Shown piece by piece: positions 34,550 to 43,989 of a DNA stretch of 64,000 nt. The stretch comes from Trichobilharzia szidati. Taxonomy: Eukaryota > Platyhelminthes > Trematoda > Strigeidida > Schistosomatidae. Each line of letters begins with the position of its first letter. Position 1 is the stretch's first letter. Made by a program: the position numbers and the translations under genes. Under the pieces are notes generated by a model that was not told the origin of the DNA, did not search any database, and saw only the letters and a list, made by a program, of their open reading frames with translations. The stretch covers positions 7,351,204-7,415,203 of the forward strand of contig OX235273.1 of the NCBI GenBank assembly GCA_944472155.2, in the 5' to 3' direction.

Positions 34550-35594
34550 ATGAACTTTTTTAAGTATGCCGATGATCTAACTATTTCAATGTCTGTTAAC
34601 TCCCAGCTTAACTGCACTAAGACAAACAACTTTCTATCAGGAATTAGCAAATGGTCTTCGTCTAACGGCCTTAAACTTAATCCTTCCAAATGTCAGACTG
34701 TTCATTTCAGTTTCCGATGTAAACGAAAGTTAAATGAAGCCGTTGGTTCCTATGACCCTTGCAAAATCGATGATACTGATATAGAAAGCAAGTCTGAAGT
34801 TAAGTATCTTGGATTAATTCGTTCTTCTGAGCTATCCTGGTCCTCTCTTAGCAATTTCTAAAAGAATATTTCGTCTGACTTTTTACGCTAAGAAGTTAAG
34901 GCACTCAAACATAACCCAACCCCTCCTCTTACAGTATATCAACTCACGTATTTTACCTATTCTTATTTACTGCTCACCACTGCTTATTCTTTCTTGGATT
35001 GCTTAAAAAAGACTATGTCATACTTCGTAGAACTCTGAGGACTGTCAGTCAGTAGGGCGAGTGGTATCCCATTGGGCCATATCGTTGACATCATCACTGA
35101 TGATAGGCACTTGATTTCATGCAACAAATTCGCTAGAGGAATTTTGTCAGACTGTGAGCATCCACGACAGCACCCGAAGCTCCAACCTTGTGTCTCCTCA
35201 GGTAAAACAAGAAGTCTTTTCAGAAGAATTTATACATGTACGTCTAAGTATAAAAATTCCACTACACCATATTTAGCACGTACTCTATGTGATGAAAATA
35301 GTGACAGGCATGAACTACCTAACCTTCTTTGCACTACTAAATAAACCATTTCCTTCACCCTTAAAGCATCAAACTTTATTGTCATTGTACTTCTCATATT
35401 TATAATCCTCTCAATTTTGTGTTTTTATTTGTTTATTTTCACAAAAGTGTGAACATCATTTAAGCTGTGTTATAACTGTTAATTTTGTATTTCCTCTCAC
35501 TATACTATGTCAACATAACATTAGATTCAATAATCTATAACATGCTAAAATTTCCAAACTGAATCGACAATACTGTTTGAAACAAACTCACTGT

Positions 35595-35642
<48 letters not shown>

Positions 35643-35840
35643 CTCAATTGATGCTTCGAATATTTTTGACATTATGTCGTAAATGTGGACAAATTCCTCC
35701 GATTAATTTTGTTTTAATTTTTAATTTTATTTATATTTTGAGTAAATCAGATGCAATATTATGACAAATACTGAGAATTCCATTCTGTATTATAAGGAGT
35801 GCTGTTTATGGAATAAAGTAGATTATTATTATTATTAAGT
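34550..35840 (+). pseudogene. CR1/Jockey-like LINE, RT motif C to 3' end
   Basis: 34550-34861 reads KYADDLTISMSV through VKYLGLIRSSELSW. A frameshift follows. 35072-35344 gives the C-terminus (CNKFARGILSDCEHP, VSSGKTRSLFRRIYTCTSKY, YLARTLCDENSDRHELPNLL). The 3' UTR contains a (TAA)n run at 35597-35641 and ends GGAATTCTCAG-complement text plus GGAATAAAGTAG and ATT repeats at about 35840. Confidence 0.85.
35597..35641. repeat. (TAA)n microsatellite in LINE 3' UTR
   Basis: About 15 TAA units. The equivalent place in the minus LINE (about 38250-38278) is much shorter and interrupted. Confidence 0.9.
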
Positions 35841-35967
35841 TCATGTACAGAATAATTTTTAATGTACTTGCAGATTTTACATGATTTCAGTTGACTGGAG
35901 TTTCCACAATCAGTGAAGAGTGCTTAGAAAATTACGCTTATATTGTTTTTACACGGGGAGTTCAAGT

Positions 35968-36180
35968 TTAATTACATGGACGATTTTATCATGAGCTGAC
36001 ATCAGTTAGAAAACCATTGGAAAACCACTGGGTGGGGGTACTGGACAGCTAGCTGTTTCATCCCACTAGTTTCAGACTCTTCAGCAGTACATCCCATCCC
36101 TAAGATTCAAACCCAGGACCTTCTGGTTACAGAGCGAGCTCGTAGACCATTGAGCCACTGGGACCCGATCCAAAGGGGCC
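35968..36180 (-). mobile_element. Hammerhead-SINE, minus member of pair
   Basis: Reads tail, hammerhead (36038-36090), B box (GGTTTGAATC on the minus strand) and A-box region, breaking off just upstream of the tRNA-like head near GGGACCCGATCC. Followed by a plus copy. Confidence 0.85.
36038..36090 (-). ncRNA. Canonical type-I hammerhead ribozyme in SINE
   Basis: Minus strand: stem I GTACTG/CAGTAC (6 bp), core CTGAAGA, stem II GTCT/GGGAT (with G-U pairs), GAAA, stem III ACAGC/GCTGT with a TA loop, cleavage triplet GTC. Every conserved core position is consensus. Organisation and sequence resemble the schistosome Sm-alpha ribozyme. Confidence 0.85.
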
Positions 36181-36234
36181 TAACGCAAAGGAAACTATCC
36201 TTTTAATTTTGTTCTAGTTAGAAATTCCAACTGA

Positions 36235-36440
36235 GTAGAAGTTGGAATTCATGAGATGGCAACTGACTCGAATTCAAATGGTTGATTGGTCCACGAGCTT
36301 GCCTTGTAACCGGTATGTGTTGGGTTCGGACTCCGGTGGTTGTGCACTATTGATGAGTTTCAAACCAGGACGAAACTACTGTGCTGTCCTGTACTCTAAC
36401 TGATAAGAATCCGTGGTCAAACTTGAAATAAGAATGATGA
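36235..36440 (+). mobile_element. Hammerhead-SINE, diverged plus copy
   Basis: GAAGTTGGAATTCATGAGAT start, tRNA-like middle (CCTTGTAACC, GGTTCGGACTCC). The hammerhead region has TTGATGAG and GGACGAAAC but altered stem I and stem III. Confidence 0.7.
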
Positions 36441-36454
36441 CAAGTTCATTTTTT

Positions 36455-36690
36455 GATTGGATGGAGGCTCAATGGTCTACGAGCTAGCTCACCTTGTAAC
36501 CAGAAGGTCCTGGGTTCGACCCCCCATGGTGGGTGCGTACTGATGAAGAGTCCTAAACTAGGATGAAACAGCTGTCCAGTACTCCCAGGTTTTCCAGTAG
36601 TTCTCTAACTGATGTCAGCTCATGATGACATCCTCCATGCAATCAAACAAAATCCCTACAAAACCAATACTTGAAAATTCAAATTTAAAC
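36455..36690 (+). mobile_element. Hammerhead-SINE, second plus copy
   Basis: tRNA-like head with GGCTCAATGG and GGGTTCGACCC, then the hammerhead fold 36537-36582 (GTACTG, ATGAAGA, CAGTAC). Core position 3 is A instead of C. Tail ends ACCAATACTTGAAAATT. Confidence 0.8.
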
Positions 36691-36959
36691 AAAGTAAATG
36701 TATACATACAATGGTAAAAAGGTTACGTAATAAAGACGAGAGATGCGTAAGATGCTGAGTAACTAATAAATTGGGTAACACAATGTACTGAGTTCAACTC
36801 AAATCATCGAAACAAGTGACAGGCAAAATGAAAGCCATATATATTACGTGAGCAACTGATGAGAAGCCAACGAGAAAAAAATGATCGGACAATCTTATTC
36901 TGCAATGATACCTTGTTAAAGACATAAGGTCAGAGGTGAAATTTTCAGATTTTTATAAT

Positions 36960-37590
36960 CTAGTAATGATGGTCAAGGAAAGGAAAACCTCTGAATGAAT
37001 TTTTTCTGAACACATAAGTTTGACTTCTTCAGATAGCTTCTGACGGCTTCCAGTATATGCAGAAGACCAACTGGTAGGGCAAAATTAAGATTAGTTGGAA
37101 TATACTAACATTGTGGTGAGAGCTGTCTACTAGCCAAATTGATAGACAGTAATTTACGTCAATGTTTACGTTCTCAAGATTTGTCGTGAGAAAATATGAA
37201 CAAAGACTGATTCAAAACCATCCACAGCAGACTTTGCTTTGGCGGATACAGTTAACATATAGATGATCTGACATTCAAGAAACAGTCACAAAGAGATGAA
37301 AGATGAGAAACAACCATTCAGAAGACTGTGTTTGTTTGCTTAACTAATCTAAAATAATGTACATGAAAATATATAAATATGCTTTGATTTCCTTAATAAA
37401 CGATCTGTAGCCTGGCTCTTGTCTTCTGTTGTTACAACATCGATTTTGTGTTCAGTATCTCTACATAGTGTACTAAAACAGACCCATGAAACGACCTTGC
37501 TTGCTCTTTACTTAACTATTCAGGATGATGTTCAGAAATCCAGTTATGAACATGTCTAATTGTATGACCAATGTAACATTTAAAAGAACT
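36960..37590 (-). pseudogene. PLE GIY-YIG C-terminus, split by solo LTR
   Basis: Minus strand, from about 37590: FKCYIGHTIRHVHNWISEHH and VLVHYVEI up to the LTR. Beyond it (37108 downwards): LNFALPVGLLHILEAVRS and LCVQKKFIQRFSFP. The two parts are consecutive in other PLEs, so the LTR entered an existing PLE. Confidence 0.8.
37113..37436 (+). mobile_element. Solo LTR (324 bp) with 4-bp target duplication
   Basis: Starts TGTGGTGAGAGCTG, ends CTTCTGTTGTTACA, flanked by ACAT on both sides (37109-37112, 37437-37440). No internal retrovirus-like genes adjoin it, so it is a solo LTR left by recombination. A second copy is at 54052-54331 (-). Size and ends suggest a Gypsy-like LTR retrotransposon; clade not determined. 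Confidence 0.82.
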
Positions 37591-37604
37591 AAGCTCGAAG
37601 TTAT

Positions 37605-37734
37605 TTGTTTCAAGATTTCATCATGAACTGACGTTGGTTAGGCGACCATTGGAATACCAGAAGGGAGTACTGGATAGTCGTTTCGTCCTAGTTTTGGACT
37701 CTTCAACAATACGCACCATCTGAGGTTCGAATTG
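37605..37734 (-). mobile_element. Hammerhead-SINE, minus member
   Basis: Tail and hammerhead only (rc GTATTG, TTGAAGAG, GGACGAAAC, CAGTAC), breaking off inside the B box. Core position 3 is T. Confidence 0.78.
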
Positions 37735-37980
37735 GCAGAATTTGGAGTTCATGGGTTGGCCATTGGATCGAGTTCCAGTGACTTAATGGTATGCGAGCTC
37801 GCCTTGTAACCAGAAGCTGCTGAGTTCCAGCCTAGATGGGTGCGTACTGATGAAGAAGCAGTCCCAAACTAGGACGAATCGTCTGTCTAGTACTCCCTGT
37901 TGGGTTTTCTAGTGGCTATGTAACCGATGCTAGTTCAATAAACCAATCGAATCCCGAAAAACCAAAAAATTGGAGTTATT
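37735..37980 (+). mobile_element. Hammerhead-SINE, plus member
   Basis: Begins GGCAGAATTTGGAGTTCAT upstream of the tRNA-like head (GTGACTTAATGG). The hammerhead carries an insertion (GATGAAGAAGCAGTCCC) and GAATC for GAAAC; probably dead. Confidence 0.78.
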
Positions 37981-38044
37981 TGTGGTTGGCAGTGGTTAGA
38001 AGTGGAGTCTAGGACTCATCAGCTGCATGTACTTGTATTTTTTA

Positions 38045-39195
38045 ATGATAATAATAATAATCTATTTTATTCCAAAAACAGCACTACTTATAATACAGAA
38101 TGGAATTCTCAGCATTTGTCACAATATTGCATCTGATTTACTCAAAATATAAATAAAATTAAAAATTAAAACAAAATTAATCGGAGGAATTTGTCCACAT
38201 TTACGGTAGGAATAAAGTCAGAAATATTCGAAGCACAAATTGAGAATAATAAATATAATAATGATAATAATAATAACAGTGAGTTTGTTTCAAACAGTAT
38301 TGTCGATTCAGTTTGGAAATTTTAGCATGTTATAGATTATTGAATCTAATGTTCTGTTGATATGGTATAGTGAAGTGAAATACAAAGTTAACAGTTATAA
38401 CACAGCTTAAATGATGTCCACACTTATGAAAAAAAATAAACAAAAACAAAAAATTGAGAGGATTATGAATGTAAGAAATACAATGACAATGAAAGTTGAT
38501 GTTGTAAGGGTGGAGGAAATGGTTTATTTAGTAGTGCTAAGAAGGTTAGTTAGTTCATGTCTGACACTATTTTCATCACATAAAGTACGTGCCGCCAAAT
38601 ATGGTATAGTGGAATTTTTATACTTAGACGTACGTGCATAAAGTCTTTTGAAATGACTTCTTGTTTTACCTGAGGAGACACAAGGTTGGAGCTTCGGGTG
38701 CTGTGGTGGATGCTCACAGTCTGACAAAATTCCTTCAGCAAATTTGTTGCATGAAATCAAGTGCCTATCATCAGTGATGATGTCAACGATATGGCCCAAT
38801 GGGATACCACTCGCCCTACTGACTGATAGTCTTCAGAGTGTTACGAAGTGTGACATAGTCTTTTTAAGCAATCCAAGAAAGAATAAGCAGTGGTGAACAG
38901 TAAATAAGAACAGGTAAAATACACGAGTTGACAAACTGTAAGAGGAGGGGTTGGGTTATGTTTGAGTGCCTTAACTTCTTAATGTAAGAAGTCAGATGAA
39001 ATATTCTTTTAGACATTGCTAAGACATGGGAGAACCAGGATAGGTCAGAAGAGAGAATTAATCCAAGATGCTTAACTTCAGACTTGCTTTCTATAATATC
39101 AGTATCATCGATTTTGCAAGGGTCATAGGAACCAACGGCTTCATTTAACTTTCCTTTACATCGGAAACTGACACTGGAAACAATGTCACTCCCTG
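38045..39195 (-). pseudogene. CR1/Jockey-like LINE 3' half
   Basis: Minus strand. 39195-38864 carries SFRCKGKLNEAVGSYD, VKHLGLILSSDLSWFSHV and IKKLRHSNITQP. 38799-38524 carries SCNKFAEGILSDCEHPP and YLAARTLCDENSVRHEL. 3' UTR and ATT tail end at 38045. Closely related to the copy at 34550. 5'-truncated after motif C. Confidence 0.85.
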
Positions 39196-39830
39196 GGGGT
39201 TGCAGGTACATCCACTAACTGATGAATCAGAAGTAGGATGGAATTATAAAAAAAAGACGCAGGCAGCGAAGACAATTCCACTTTTCGACGATTCATTTTC
39301 ATAAGCTTGTGCTGTACAATCATAATTATATTTAACGAAGAATTTATAAGACCAATTTCGTCTAGAAATTGTATTACATAATGTAAGGTGTAATCTGTAA
39401 GGCGGACGACTGATTGAAGCTTGAAGAGTCCTTCTCCATCATCATCTATCGGGTACCAAACAAACTGCCGAAATTGCCCAGGTACTGCATACTCCAAACA
39501 GCAGAGGCTATCGTGATTCGCTTGAGACAACCGGTGTTCTCTGTGCAGAAGAAACAGGTCTAGCCAACCACTGTTACTAAACCTGGCCTGTTGTGGAGTT
39601 TACAAATTCATAAATACCTTATTACATCGGCTGTTTTGTTATGGCCCTCCATCCTGTGCATATAAATTCCCCTACCCCTTGTCATCATTACATTTGTATT
39701 AACTAACCTTTTGTTTGCTTACTTGAATGTAGTGGTTAACCTACACACTGACACACATACAACGCACATACATTCCTTTACTCCCGTCCTTGATGAGGCG
39801 TTATCGAAAAGAATATTCGCTGTTCAATAA
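39195..39830. other. Unassigned; hammerhead-like relic at its end
   Basis: 39186-39530 (-) is open for 114 codons but unlike any family known to me. Near 39790, TTGATGAGGCGTTATCGAAAAG resembles the PLE terminal folds. Confidence 0.4.
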
Positions 39831-39904
39831 TCAATCATTTTTGAAATTAGAAAAGGGGGCAGAAGTTTCGATGATGTAATAAGTATGAGAAAATGACAAA
39901 TCAT

Positions 39905-40050
39905 TATGATTGTGTAGAGTGGACGATATCTTAATTTCACCAGTTTTGTTCCTTTCCACTGCAAACGTTCCCTAGTGAAACGTTTGTTCTCAAGGGCCCG
40001 AAAAATATGCACGAGTGACACATTGACGGACGGGCAGCTAATAATTGAGA
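39905..40050 (-). pseudogene. PLE RT fragment (minus)
   Basis: FTSFVPFHCKRSLVKRLFSR and ARKICTSDTLTDG in one minus frame, matching the 10-kb PLE subfamily. Confidence 0.7.
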
Positions 40051-40094
40051 ATGTGAAGCCAATATATCCATCCATCCATGCCCTTTGAACATGT

Positions 40095-40376
40095 GGAAAA
40101 AGGTGTTATCTCCCACTATATTTACCATTTTGAATGTACGTGTGGACACACATATATAGGGACGACTCATCGATATCTGCAAGTAAGATCTTCAGAAGCA
40201 AGTATGATCCCCAGAACCCATTAATGATGAGAAAAGGCGACCTAGATCCTCTATTGCAAAACATATTACAGAGGAGATAGGACATAATTTTGATGTTAAC
40301 ACATCTTTTAAACCTGTCCATAAGACATGTTTGGGGTGTATCCTAAAGTTTTTGGAAGCCCTAGCTAGCATTTAGG
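40095..40376 (+). pseudogene. PLE GIY-YIG fragment (plus)
   Basis: HYIYHFECTCGHTYIGTTHR is a clear GIY-YIG core. After frame breaks, AKHITEEIGHNFDVNTSFK and LKFLEALAS follow. It faces the minus fragment at 39905-40050, again head to head. Confidence 0.78.
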
Positions 40377-40439
40377 AAGTTTCAACCACCTTAATGCGTT
40401 CATCAAAATCAATTTCGTCATCATACTAAACCTTCCTCG

Positions 40440-40475
40440 GTAAACTCTCTTTTGATACCATAGCAGATGTAGTAT
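40440..40475 (+). repeat. PLE terminal segment, left part
   Basis: TTTGATACCATAGCAGATGT matches 45528-45547. It continues at 40792 after the LTR. Confidence 0.6.
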
Positions 40476-40791
40476 TGTGGTTAAGTGATATGTGTACCAA
40501 CGGAATATTATTCTCACACATATCCAAGATTCAATTCGGCATTACGAACACAATACGATATATTTGAACATTATATTTGATGTTAGAGTCGGAATGTTTT
40601 TCCCACAGTTCAATACTGCATTAGCAACAGAATACTGCGTATATTTGCACATTCTATTTCATGTCGTTTGATGTAAAACGAAATCACACGCTCAGTGGTT
40701 GTTTAAAAAATATAAACTGTATAGATATAAATAGCTGTTTGATCAATTGAAAATATACTTTTGCTTCCGTGTCTTGCCTTCTGTTGTTACA
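40476..40791 (+). mobile_element. Solo LTR (316 bp) inside a PLE terminus
   Basis: Starts TGTGGTTAAGTG, ends CTTCTGTTGTTACA. Flanks are GTAT and CTAT, a 4-bp target duplication with one change. The flanking PLE text is continuous in the copy at 45530-45600. The two ends are shared with the LTR at 37113, but the middle differs, so a second LTR subfamily. Confidence 0.75.
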
Positions 40792-41000
40792 CTATTAACC
40801 TCTCTTATTTGGTTTAGTGATCTTCACTGTTATTTTGACCTTCAATATGTCCTTTTAAATTGACCTAACTTGTATATATTCTCTCTTCTTAAATCTTTAT
40901 TAATTTCATACATACATATTCCGTGTGTGATCTAATTGTTCGAAATAAGTGTTGCGCGAATACATTACAACACGATTCAGACAAATTACGTCTTCCTTCT
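40792..41000 (+). repeat. PLE terminal segment, right part
   Basis: Matches 45540-45640 and, from about 40915, the reverse complement of 46120-46235. Confidence 0.6.
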
Positions 41001-41189
41001 TATTGCTTTGTCTAAATTCGTAAAGGGAACTAATTGTTTTAAATATATCAAGAATTGTGAACTGAGTAATATCATTAATAATAGCAGTAATGATAATAAT
41101 GGTAATAATAATAATAATAAGAGGTGGAATAAAGTGTTAATAATATTAATAGTAATAATAATAATAATAACATTTGATGGATAAAACTT

Positions 41190-41425
41190 GTTACCATGGT
41201 AGATTCAAAGTGAACACCATTTCCTTCTGTCCACACAGACCTGGTTTATAAACTCTGATTACAGAGGCTTCAGCAGTAGCAAGCATCTTCCTGTTTCTTT
41301 GTCTGTTGAAAACAGTGAATGACTTGATAGCGCGTCAAATATCATGTCCGAGGTGCTTTGTTATGGGACTGTTTGACGCTTTGACTTCAGCTGTTTTCAA
41401 CCACTTTGGCAAATGAAGATATAAT
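41190..41425 (-). pseudogene. PLE nuclease C-terminus
   Basis: Minus strand: HLPKWLKTAEVKASNSPITK, KSFTVFNRQRNRKMLATAEA, then LCGQKEMVFTLNLPW. This is the standard order of post-YIG PLE residues (PxWL, ITxHL, SFxV, IAEA, LCxQK, LPW). The YIG half is missing. 41040-41190 is its (AAT)n-rich 3' UTR. Confidence 0.78.
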
Positions 41426-41599
41426 GGCAAACCAATGAAACTGGATGACGGTGGCGTTGTATCACCAGACACATATCCTGGAATTCACTCCACTCCGTCT
41501 ATATAAAACTCTCGTGCCCCTTTTTGATTGGATAACTGTTAGTAAGTGTTCACACAGTTTACGTAAGATGAAGTATGATATATAATGCGTTGTCTCCAT

Positions 41600-41800
41600 T
41601 CCTTGATTTCTTAGAGGAACATACGGCTTCGATCTTCAAAGTTTAAGTAACTGTGGGTTTTTGTCGTTTCCACAGCATACGTTTGCTAACCTCATGTCTA
41701 ACCTCCCGTCTTTTCTGAGCTTACCATGGGCAAGTAAATTAGGCAAGGTTTAGGGATGTGCCAACAGGGGGGTTCAAATCCATACCATCTGCCTATTTTA
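41600..41800 (-). mobile_element. SINE family B, old copy
   Basis: AGAGGAACATACGGCTTCGA is the inverted shared RTE/SINE-B tail. A diverged body ends in GGGGTTCAAATCC-like B-box text. Low identity. Confidence 0.5.
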
Positions 41801-42142
41801 GATTGTGAGCAAAAAAGATGTCCACATCCTGATAACTGTTCTAAAAGGAGTGTTTACATTTGAAATAGTAGTGATAACGATGTACAAACCAACCGACTTA
41901 ACGATAGACATCACTGAATGACTCTGCATGGAAAATCTTTGTTCAGCTAAGATGGCTACAAGTTAGTGCCACCGTAGGTCATAGCTCTTTTAAATAATAT
42001 CGGTATTGAGCTTCCTTAATATACTATCGACTTCTCATTGCTAATTAAAGTATTTACCTAGTGTATGTGTACGTCCCAATTACGCCTCACTTGGTCCGGG
42101 GTTCGATTTCCCTGGTGACGCAGTACTAAACCTCTCTTATTC

Positions 42143-42488
42143 GTTACAGGATTTCATCATGAGCTGACATTGGTTAGAGAACTATTGGAAAACCAACTGG
42201 GAGTACTGCACACCTGTTTCATCCTAGTTTGGGACTCTTCATCAGTACGCCACACCCACCGACAGGGTTCGAACCCAGGACCTTATGGTTACAAGGCGAG
42301 CGAGCTCGTAGACAAATTATGCCACTGGGACACAATCCAATGGCCAGCCCATGAATTCTAACTTCTGCCAATTCACGATATAGCGCAACCGCTAGCCAAT
42401 GTCTTCGGCGAGTATTTGTCCTCACACCCGACCTGCTGCACCCTACTGGTCACGACTTCCCACTGGAACCCCAGGTAACTACCTACCT
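42143..42488 (-). mobile_element. Hammerhead-SINE, left arm of 346-bp inverted repeat
   Basis: From the 3' side: tail start, hammerhead (GTACTG, ATGAAGA, GGATGAAAC, cleavage triplet GTG), B box GGGTTCGAACCC, A-box region, and a 5' head reaching CCCCAGGTAACTACCTACCT. It is the reverse complement of 42787-43132 with no difference I could find by eye. Confidence 0.88.
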
Positions 42489-42489
42489 T

Positions 42490-42536
42490 ATAATGAAATC
42501 CTGTAACCAATCAACCAAATCCCTACAAACGAATGT
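42490..42536 (+). mobile_element. Isolated SINE tail joined to inverted copy
   Basis: TAATGAAATCCTGTAACCAA and CCAAATCCCTACAAACGAAT, the SINE 3' tail in plus orientation, directly after the minus copy's head. Confidence 0.75.
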
Positions 42537-42574
42537 TTTATTTTTTTATTTTTATTTTTGGTTACAGCTTGATG

Positions 42575-42745
42575 CCACACCGTATTTTTCGGTACAGGTA
42601 TGGAATTTTTAGCATATGATATCGGTAGCCCAAATTTTGCAGGCCGACCATAGATATCGGGTGTGCGTCGGCAGGGGATCGAACCCCGGACCATGTGCAT
42701 GGTCTGCGAGAGTTCTAACCACTGTGCCACCTACTCACACAATAC
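42575..42745 (-). mobile_element. SINE family B (minus) inside the inverted repeat
   Basis: Minus strand: GGTGGCACAGTGGTTAG (A box), CCATGCACATGGTCC (anticodon-arm-like), GGGGTTCGATCCCC (B box). It lies in the 298-bp spacer between the two hammerhead-SINE arms. Confidence 0.8.
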
Positions 42746-42749
42746 TTCA

Positions 42750-43160
42750 ATATCAGTGAGATGCTCACTGGTGACTGGCCCTATTCAGGTAGGTAGTTAC
42801 CTGGGGTTCCAGTGGGAAGTCGTGACCAGTAGGGTGCAGCAGGTCGGGTGTGAGGACAAATACTCGCCGAAGACATTGGCTAGCGGTTGCGCTATATCGT
42901 GAATTGGCAGAAGTTAGAATTCATGGGCTGGCCATTGGATTGTGTCCCAGTGGCATAATTTGTCTACGAGCTCGCTCGCCTTGTAACCATAAGGTCCTGG
43001 GTTCGAACCCTGTCGGTGGGTGTGGCGTACTGATGAAGAGTCCCAAACTAGGATGAAACAGGTGTGCAGTACTCCCAGTTGGTTTTCCAATAGTTCTCTA
43101 ACCAATGTCAGCTCATGATGAAATCCTGTAACCAATCAACCAAATCCCTACAAACCAACA
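42750..43160 (+). mobile_element. Hammerhead-SINE, right arm, essentially full length
   Basis: Head GATGCTCACTGGTGACTGG, long 5' body, tRNA-like part (GTCCCAGTGGCATAATTTG, CCTTGTAACC, GGGTTCGAACCC), hammerhead region at about 43027-43073 and tail to CCCTACAAACCAAC. The head-to-tail length of about 400 bp defines the family unit. Confidence 0.88.
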
Positions 43161-43989
43161 CCTCTCATATTCGTTAGTAAGCCCAGTAAAGAGGGAAGGT
43201 CGGGTGTGAGACTAGAAACTCCACTGGAACTGAAACTTTAAAGCTCATACCTGAAGCCGTAACTTCCATTCGGAACGAAATTTAAGGGTTAACCTGAATA
43301 TCTTATCAGCGTAGCTTAATTCTAGTTGGAAAGTATTTCATCACTTAGCAGTGAGATCTACAGAGGTCCTCAAATTCGAAAAAGAGGTCTTCATTGCCAT
43401 CACTTATACATAGTTGAACCACCAATCATTCGGGATTTCGATAGCCAATCGTTTTACAATGATTCGTCATTTTGATTTCATTTTTATCTCTTCTACTCAT
43501 AAAATTTTCATTTCTCAAATTGGTTTCGTTACAACACTTTACCATCTCTACCATTCCTCTATATCGGTTCTTTGCGCCTGTTACGTAATATCAACTTAAC
43601 TCTTCTTAATGTCCACCAGTCTATCCACTTCTAAATTATTTTTCACATTATATAAAACATTTTCTGGAACATAATTACTGATATTTCATGAATTTTATAA
43701 CTTCTCCGGTGAATGTAATTATGATTGTAAAGCAATTTTTGAAAATGACTCACTTTTGAGTCATCTATTTATGACTCACCAGTAGAATTTCTCATCTATA
43801 AAGCCTTCCATCTATGTCTTTTATTTTGTTTTTGTATGTGAATAGCGTTCATATTTTTCTCCTGGTTTTATATTAAAAAAAACTAGTATTTACAAATGTC
43901 TACTTCTCACTCGGGGCCTAATTATTTTGGTAATTGGTACAGTCATCGTGTTTTCAATCTCCTTTGGCTGCAATAGAATGTATAATCTA

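Larger units (their letters stand above)
25408..34920. repeat. Nine-kb duplicated block, copy 2
   Basis: Collinear with 13235-22134. It lacks about 265 bp of PLE sequence (junction near 25873) and gains 872 bp at 27989-28860. The subfeatures are listed separately. Confidence 0.9.
42085..43290 (+). mobile_element. SINE family B interrupted by SINE pair
   Basis: 42085-42146 holds the B box (GGGGTTCGATTTCC) and following body. 43160-43290 resumes with AGTAAAGAGGGAAGG, GGTGTGAGACTAGAAACTCC and the tail. The break is marked by the repeated 17-mer ACCTCTC[T/A]TATTCGTTA (42130-42146, 43160-43176), the target duplication of the inserted composite. Confidence 0.78.

Noticed and set aside
13235..34920. 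The duplicated block as one giant mobile element
   Set aside because: No terminal repeats or shared coding logic; it is a patchwork of unrelated elements, better explained by segmental duplication or haplotypes.
40936..41184. 82-codon host protein candidate
   Set aside because: The second half is coded by AAT microsatellite (Asn/Ile run) and the first half is PLE flank.
42170..43135. Identical 63- and 68-codon frames on both strands
   Set aside because: They arise because the SINE inverted repeat is read twice; no protein is implied.
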